Shown here: piece by piece, positions 14,672 through 18,768 of the stretch
Layout: each line of letters opens with the position of its first letter
How positions within the stretch are numbered: position 1 is the stretch's first letter
Source of the DNA: Treponemataceae bacterium
Lineage (GTDB): Bacteria > Spirochaetota > Spirochaetia > Treponematales > Treponemataceae
Reading direction: 5' to 3'
Length of the DNA: 18,768 bases
NCBI GenBank assembly: GCA_024697985.1
Contig: JAILRX010000188.1
Location: 1 to 18,768 of the forward strand
Position numbers and translations under genes: made by a program
Notes under the pieces: generated by a model
Database searches by the model: none
What the model was told of the DNA's origin: nothing
The model's input: only the letters and a program-made list of their open reading frames with translations

Positions 14672-14704
14672 AAAAAAAAGGTGCACCGTTTCGATGCACC
14701 TTTT
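14672..14704. terminator. Bidirectional rho-independent terminator
   Basis: GGTGCA (14680-14685) pairs with TGCACC (14695-14700) across a 9-base loop. The stem is flanked by eight A's on the left and TTTT on the right, extending it by four A-T pairs. It serves both the NSS gene (+) and the phosphatase-like gene (-), which converge here. Confidence 0.92.
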
Positions 14705-14729
14705 CTATTTTAAATCCAATCAACAAAAA

Positions 14730-15815
14730 CTATTCTGTAAGATTGATTCTTACTCGATTCATCTGATCCTGTGTAAGACCAACTGTAAAGAGCAAGTATC
14801 GCTCGGTAAGTTTCTGAAGGTTTTTGTCCGTTATTTTCGTTCCGCCTGAAATTGATTCAAAAATATATGGAACACTTTTTACGATTTCTTCGTACTGCCT
14901 TGAATTCTCCTGGACGCCATAAAGATCTTCGAAACTCTTCATGTACTCATCATTCATTTCATCAATTGAGGCGCCGCAAAGCGAACAGATTACAGAAACC
15001 ACAAAACCGGTTCTGTTCTTTCCGTCTTTTCCGTGAATGTAATAGGTACAGCCCGGATGATCAGCAATAAAAATCAAACCTTCCCGCATCTTTGCAGAAA
15101 ACTCAGGGTCTGAGAAAGTCGAACCCATATCAAGATAGATGACTCGCTTTTCTTTCGAAAGCTTTTCGTAATATGGAACAGCTGCAGCCATTGGGGCAGC
15201 CTCTTCTTTCGAATTTGCAAGATTCAAAACGATGTCTACATCAGCATTTTCCATAAGTTTGGCAGCGTATGGAGCAGCAACTTCTTCTGTATCGATTGGG
15301 CTTACAGAACGATAAAGACGGCCTTCAATAATGTTTCCCTTTGTTACCGAACGGAAGTTTGCAAAAGCTTCATCCGAAGCAAAATGTGAACGGTCATTAT
15401 CTTTTTTCAAAAGGCGCACGTGATAGGTCGTAAGATATCCGTATTTTGTCTTCATCGTGATGGTTACTTTTGTACCGACATCAGCACCGGTCACCTTCTT
15501 GAAGTTGCCCATGTTGATGGCCATCGAAGCTTCTTCGTCGTTGAGTCGAACCAAAAACTGTCCGTTATCGACATCACTGTAGTTTTTTACGATTGGTGCC
15601 GTAAATTTGTAGTTTCCTACTTTTACGTTAACAATATCACTTGCACTAAAACCACGGGAAGCAAAAAGAGTTCCCTTTATTGCGAGGTTGGCATTTCCAT
15701 GCTTATCAATTGATACGACTTCTGTCTGAATAATCTCTTTTGAAGCTGCAAAAACAGAACAAATCAAAAGGCCTGCAAATACAAATGAAATAATTTTTTT
15801 GTATGTGTTCTTCAT
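14730..15815 (-). CDS. Exported tyrosine-phosphatase-fold protein lacking the catalytic cysteine
   Basis: This 361-residue protein begins with a signal peptide (about 1-23, ending VFAA). Residues about 50-140 resemble the C-terminal beta-barrel of SAM hydroxide adenosyltransferases (DIVNVKVGNYKFTAPIVKNY, later NMGNFKKVTGADVG). The tyrosine/dual-specificity phosphatase fold follows (about 150-300), with IEGRLYRSVSPID and VDIVLNLANSKEE. The P-loop, H-C-x2-G-K-x-R-T-G in active family members, reads HGKDGKNRTG at 261-270: His261 and Arg268 are kept but the cysteine is Gly262. The protein is probably a periplasmic pseudophosphatase that binds a phosphoester or inositol-phosphate ligand without turnover; the fold is clear, the role is inference. 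-1 of the only signal-peptide Cys is Ile, so it is not a good lipoprotein. It lies 45 bases after the LamG gene but has its own promoter. Confidence 0.85.
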   Translation of the reverse strand: MKNTYKKIISFVFAGLLICSVFAASKEIIQTEVVSIDKHGNANLAIKGTLFASRGFSASDIVNVKVGNYKFTAPIVKNYSDVDNGQFLVRLNDEEASMAINMGNFKKVTGADVGTKVTITMKTKYGYLTTYHVRLLKKDNDRSHFASDEAFANFRSVTKGNIIEGRLYRSVSPIDTEEVAAPYAAKLMENADVDIVLNLANSKEEAAPMAAAVPYYEKLSKEKRVIYLDMGSTFSDPEFSAKMREGLIFIADHPGCTYYIHGKDGKNRTGFVVSVICSLCGASIDEMNDEYMKSFEDLYGVQENSRQYEEIVKSVPYIFESISGGTKITDKNLQKLTERYLLFTVGLTQDQMNRVRINLTE

Positions 15816-15822
15816 AACAGTG

Positions 15823-15831
15823 AGTATAGCA
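15823..15831 (-). promoter_or_regulatory. Extended -10 promoter of the phosphatase-like gene, apparently leaderless
   Basis: On the reverse strand TGC (15831-15829) is followed by TATACT (15828-15823), which ends seven bases before the ATG at 15815. No Shine-Dalgarno sequence is present and the -35 is weak. It is the same geometry as at the PHP gene. Confidence 0.6.
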
Positions 15832-15860
15832 CGATATTATTGAAAAAGCGATATTTCTTT

Positions 15861-17357
15861 TTATCTCATCGGGCGTGCATAGGCTTCTGAAGAAGGCTCG
15901 CCAATGATGTCTGGAAAATCCAAAAGATAGGCCGCAACAGTGAAGTAATAAATCTGTGCGTTCTGAAGTCCAGTCAGAGTTATTGATGTGGCAGTTCCAC
16001 AGTCAATCGGTGAATCGCCCTGATCGATATCAACTCCGATGAATTCTCCGCTTTTTGTTCCGTAGTACAAAAGATATCCGTATTTTCCGTCAAAATTGTT
16101 GTTGCTCCACGAAACCTCAACTTTGGAATCTGAAGGAACGGCGACGATTTTTACAGGCGGAATCGGGAGATCTGCTTCTTCATAAAGGATGTCAACCTGG
16201 CTTAAGGACGGCGAAGTTTCAGGTTTTCCCGCATCAAAGAAATGCGCTGCAATCTGAAAATATCGGCCGGAAATTTCCTTTTCAGGAACGCCGTCTTTTA
16301 TCTCGACCCATTCGATTTCCGACTGGTCGTAATCATAAAGTTCGTATGGATATTCTGAAGCACGTGCAAAAAACAAAACATAGGCCGGATATTCAGCATC
16401 GACAATTGCATCGAGCCGTTCGATTTTGCTGCCGTTTCGTTTTGTGTCGATCGGTGTGCTTACAAAATGAGGAGAAAGCGCTGAGCCTTCCACGGTATCA
16501 AGATAGTGACGTACCGAGTGTGAAATTACGATTTCATCGATTGCGCCTACATAATTCTTGCAGATTTCGATTTTTGAAGGACTTCCCAAATTTGGCGTCA
16601 AAAACTGACCGTATGCGTTCCCGTTGTCACTCGTGAAAACAAGGTCCTCAAGCTGGCTGTTGATGTAATATTCGAGAGTTCCTTCCTGACTGTCGTAGCA
16701 AATATAATGATGCGACCATTTTTCAGGCATGATGTTTGAACGGCTTGTGAGCGTAAAATCTTTGGTGTTTTCATCAACGTCGTGGAAAAGATTCGTGAAT
16801 TTCCATACAAGCTTTCCGTTCATAAAACTTGCATCAATTACCTGATAGGATGAATATTGCTTGAAGTTCCTGGATGATCTCCAGAAAATGATGTTTTCTC
16901 CACTGATGCACACTGAAGGACAAAGCCAAAATTCAATACTGAAAGAACCGATTGGTCCGAAATCTCCGAAAATACTGCCCTTTTCGCCCTGAACGGCAAG
17001 CATTGTGTCGTTTTCGCGGCTGATGGCGGCGTATTTTCCGGCAGCCTCATTTTCCGTAAAATAAACTCGGTTTTCAACCACCTGATAATGATTGGATTCG
17101 TCCCGAACTTTGCGTCCTTCAAATGAAATATAAAGATCTGTATTTTCGTTGACGTGATGGGTTTTAGCCGCTATTCCTAGTGCGTCTAAACCGCGGTAGC
17201 CTTCCGTGTAATTAAGCCGGTCAACGACTCCTGAAACATCATCCCATCCGCTTTCGCCACCCAAAGTGATAACTTTTTCTATTGCAGAAAGTTGAAAAGT
17301 GTTTAAAAATAAAAACAGAATAAGAAACAGGAAATTAAATTTTTTTATAAAATTCAT
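15861..17357 (-). CDS. Exported LamG-like / fibronectin type III protein
   Basis: This 498-residue protein starts with a strongly hydrophobic signal peptide (Lys-5/6, then Phe/Leu to residue 25, ending QLSA). Residues about 130-290 look like a LamG/concanavalin-A-type beta-sandwich: SFSIEFWLCPS, a WKF core, then WSHHYICYDSQEGTLEYYIN and the closing GAIDEIVISHSVR. Residues about 398-498 form a fibronectin type III domain (PPVKIVAVPSDSKVEVSWS, later LTGLQNAQIYYFTVAAY). No enzyme motif is seen, so a binding or structural role at the periplasm or surface is inferred. I use the ATG at 17357 because AAAGGA ends nine bases before it; a TTG three codons upstream directly abuts that site and is not a likely start. 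Its start codon overlaps that of uvrC on the other strand. Confidence 0.82.
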   Translation of the reverse strand: MNFIKKFNFLFLILFLFLNTFQLSAIEKVITLGGESGWDDVSGVVDRLNYTEGYRGLDALGIAAKTHHVNENTDLYISFEGRKVRDESNHYQVVENRVYFTENEAAGKYAAISRENDTMLAVQGEKGSIFGDFGPIGSFSIEFWLCPSVCISGENIIFWRSSRNFKQYSSYQVIDASFMNGKLVWKFTNLFHDVDENTKDFTLTSRSNIMPEKWSHHYICYDSQEGTLEYYINSQLEDLVFTSDNGNAYGQFLTPNLGSPSKIEICKNYVGAIDEIVISHSVRHYLDTVEGSALSPHFVSTPIDTKRNGSKIERLDAIVDAEYPAYVLFFARASEYPYELYDYDQSEIEWVEIKDGVPEKEISGRYFQIAAHFFDAGKPETSPSLSQVDILYEEADLPIPPVKIVAVPSDSKVEVSWSNNNFDGKYGYLLYYGTKSGEFIGVDIDQGDSPIDCGTATSITLTGLQNAQIYYFTVAAYLLDFPDIIGEPSSEAYARPMR

Positions 17358-18768
17358 GAACGACAATCCTTTAACTTACAATAAATTACACGAAACTGCT
17401 CTTAATGCTCCCAAACTGCCTGGAGTTTATCTTTGGAGGGATGAAAACCAGACGGTCATCTATGTTGGAAAAGCAAAAGTCTTGAAAAATCGACTTTCAA
17501 GCTACTTTTCCGGCAAAAAAGATATTAAAACCCGAACATTAATTTCAAGGGCCGTTTCCATAGAATATATCACAACTGATAATGAATACGAAGCCCTTAT
17601 CCTGGAGAACAACCTGATAAAAAAATATTCTCCAAGATACAACATTGACCTGAAGGACGACAAATCGTATCCGATGCTGCGCATCACAAATGAAGATTTT
17701 CCGCGAATTTTCAGCACCCGCCGTATGATTGAAGACGGTTCGCTTTATTTCGGACCTTATCCGAATGCCGGAAGTCTTGCAACTTTTATCGAAGACCTGC
17801 ACAAAAACTACAAGCTGCGTCACTGCAAGAAATTCCGAACCAGAAATTCTCCATGCATGTATTATCACATAGGCCGCTGCGATGCTCCCTGCTGCAAGAA
17901 AATCGACAAACAGTCCTACAATGAAATTATCGATGAAATAAAGTCGTTTCTTGAGGGAAATCCTGAAGAAACCGTTGAAAAATTACGAACGCAGATGAAA
18001 GAAGAGGCCAAAAATCTGAATTTCGAAAAGGCCGCCCGCCTCAGGGATGGAATTGATGCTATTCTTTCGCTGCATTCCAAAAACACCGTCATGGATTTCA
18101 ATACGGACAGCCGCGACTACATCGGATTTGCCTCCGAAGGCACGATGGTCAGTTTTTCAGTTTTGAAAATGCGTGATGGAAAACTCGTGATGCGCGACCT
18201 TCACAGGACAAAAAGCCTTAACGAAGACAAAGATCTTATGATGGAATTTTTGATGGCCTACTATGCGAACTCGGACAGTCTGCCACAAAAGATTTTCATT
18301 CCAGTTGATATCGACAAAAAGCTGTTCCTAAAATACGTTTCGGCGAACTTCAAGATTACGCCGGAAGTAACGGTGATCGACGTGGACGCCGCGGGTCGTA
18401 AACCCGAAGCCGCGAGCCGTAAACCCGGAACTGCGGCCGGCGGCAACAGTTCCGGCACGACAGAGGCGCTACACCTGAGCGCAATGAATATGGCACGCCA
18501 GAACGCCATCGAGGACATCGTGCGCCGCGAGCGGGAAAGGACCGACGTTCCGGCCCTGACCGAACTGAAAAACCTTCTCGGACTCGACCACCTGCCGGCC
18601 CGCATCGAAGGCTTCGATATCGCGCATATCGGTGGAAAAATGCCGGTTGCCAGCCTTATCAGCTTTTACAACGGTAACCCGGATAAGAAAAACTACCGTT
18701 ACTTCCGGCTCAAAACTACGGACGGAATCATCGACGACTTTGCCTCGATGCGCGAAGCCAGCGCAAGG
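17356..18768 (+). CDS. uvrC: Excinuclease ABC subunit C, partial (3' end missing)
   Basis: The 471 codons present cover most of UvrC, the nuclease that cuts on both sides of a lesion marked by UvrAB. The GIY-YIG domain (about 22-98) has LPGVYLWRDENQTVIYVGKA and the catalytic-region EYEALILENNLI. Cysteines C157, C167, C175 and C179 match the conserved cluster that carries a 4Fe-4S centre in the family. A UVR motif (NFEKAARLRDGIDAI, about 221-235) binds UvrB. The RNase-H-like nuclease starts at EGFDIAHIGG, with D421 as first catalytic acid. A Gly/Ala/Arg/Lys/Pro insertion at about 343-370, from a 21-base repeat, precedes it. The start is at the expected distance from PGVY. There is no ribosome-binding site within 15 bases, and the upstream region is coding sequence of the divergent LamG gene. 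Confidence 0.95.
   Translation, partial: MNDNPLTYNKLHETALNAPKLPGVYLWRDENQTVIYVGKAKVLKNRLSSYFSGKKDIKTRTLISRAVSIEYITTDNEYEALILENNLIKKYSPRYNIDLKDDKSYPMLRITNEDFPRIFSTRRMIEDGSLYFGPYPNAGSLATFIEDLHKNYKLRHCKKFRTRNSPCMYYHIGRCDAPCCKKIDKQSYNEIIDEIKSFLEGNPEETVEKLRTQMKEEAKNLNFEKAARLRDGIDAILSLHSKNTVMDFNTDSRDYIGFASEGTMVSFSVLKMRDGKLVMRDLHRTKSLNEDKDLMMEFLMAYYANSDSLPQKIFIPVDIDKKLFLKYVSANFKITPEVTVIDVDAAGRKPEAASRKPGTAAGGNSSGTTEALHLSAMNMARQNAIEDIVRRERERTDVPALTELKNLLGLDHLPARIEGFDIAHIGGKMPVASLISFYNGNPDKKNYRYFRLKTTDGIIDDFASMREASAR
18388..18429 (+). repeat. 21-base tandem repeat in uvrC
   Basis: Units at 18388-18408 and 18409-18429 are identical at 18 of 21 positions and encode AAGRKPE and AASRKPG. They are GC-rich and fall in a loop that is normally short in UvrC, just before the nuclease domain. 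Confidence 0.85.

Noticed and set aside
15740..15815. Lipoprotein signal in the phosphatase-like protein
   Set aside because: The only candidate cysteine is preceded by L-L-I and followed by more hydrophobic residues; -1 Ile does not fit even a relaxed spirochaete lipobox. A normal signal-peptidase site after VFA fits better.

Overview
The window looks like chromosomal sequence from a host-associated Treponema or close relative (Spirochaetota). This rests on a dense, moderately AT-rich layout, heavy use of GGA and CGA codons, the dnaX-ybaB-recR block, a cNMP-domain protein of a type seen in treponemes and a cytoplasmic GH3 glucosidase. Genus is an inference; no rRNA gene is present. The sequence is almost entirely coding, with no intergenic gap above about 175 bases. 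I see no tRNA, rRNA, insertion sequence, phage gene or CRISPR array.

Layout: (1) 1-611 (-) is a PHP-domain phosphoesterase cut by the left edge, divergent from (2) a two-cNMP-domain regulator (688-1938, +) with a strong terminator. (3) 2038-4765 (-) reads gpx, a TSCPD-domain protein, then a fused pyrK-pyrD gene. Divergent from gpx is (4) an OhrR/MarR-type regulator (4870-5358, +), with two overlapping promoters and two similar operator-like palindromes between them. (5) A possible 26-residue membrane peptide (5348-5428, -) lies next to pyrF (5509-6447, -). (6) 6540-10231 (+) carries a domain-permuted GH3 glucosidase and a DAG-kinase-like lipid kinase. (7) 10255-13076 (-) is dnaX-ybaB-recR. 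(8) 13248-14648 (+) is an NSS sodium symporter ending in a bidirectional terminator. (9) 14730-17357 (-) holds two exported proteins: a LamG/FnIII protein and a tyrosine-phosphatase-fold protein lacking the catalytic cysteine. (10) 17356 to the right edge (+) is uvrC, whose start codon overlaps the start codon of the LamG gene head to head.

Functionally the window combines pyrimidine synthesis (pyrKD, pyrF), peroxide defence (gpx and its likely sensor), DNA replication and repair (dnaX, recR, ybaB, uvrC), sugar and amino-acid acquisition, and a few envelope proteins.

Three window-wide patterns stand out. First, six genes (PHP, ohrR-like, pyrF, lipid kinase, dnaX, phosphatase-like) have a sigma70-type -10 hexamer ending only 6-7 bases before the ATG and no Shine-Dalgarno sequence, which predicts leaderless mRNAs. 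Other genes have a normal ribosome-binding site and leader. Second, GC-rich in-frame minisatellites (units of 33, 18 and 21 bases) expand linkers or loops of three housekeeping proteins, PyrKD, DnaX and UvrC. Third, the gpx/ohrR intergenic region is a compact divergent redox switch.
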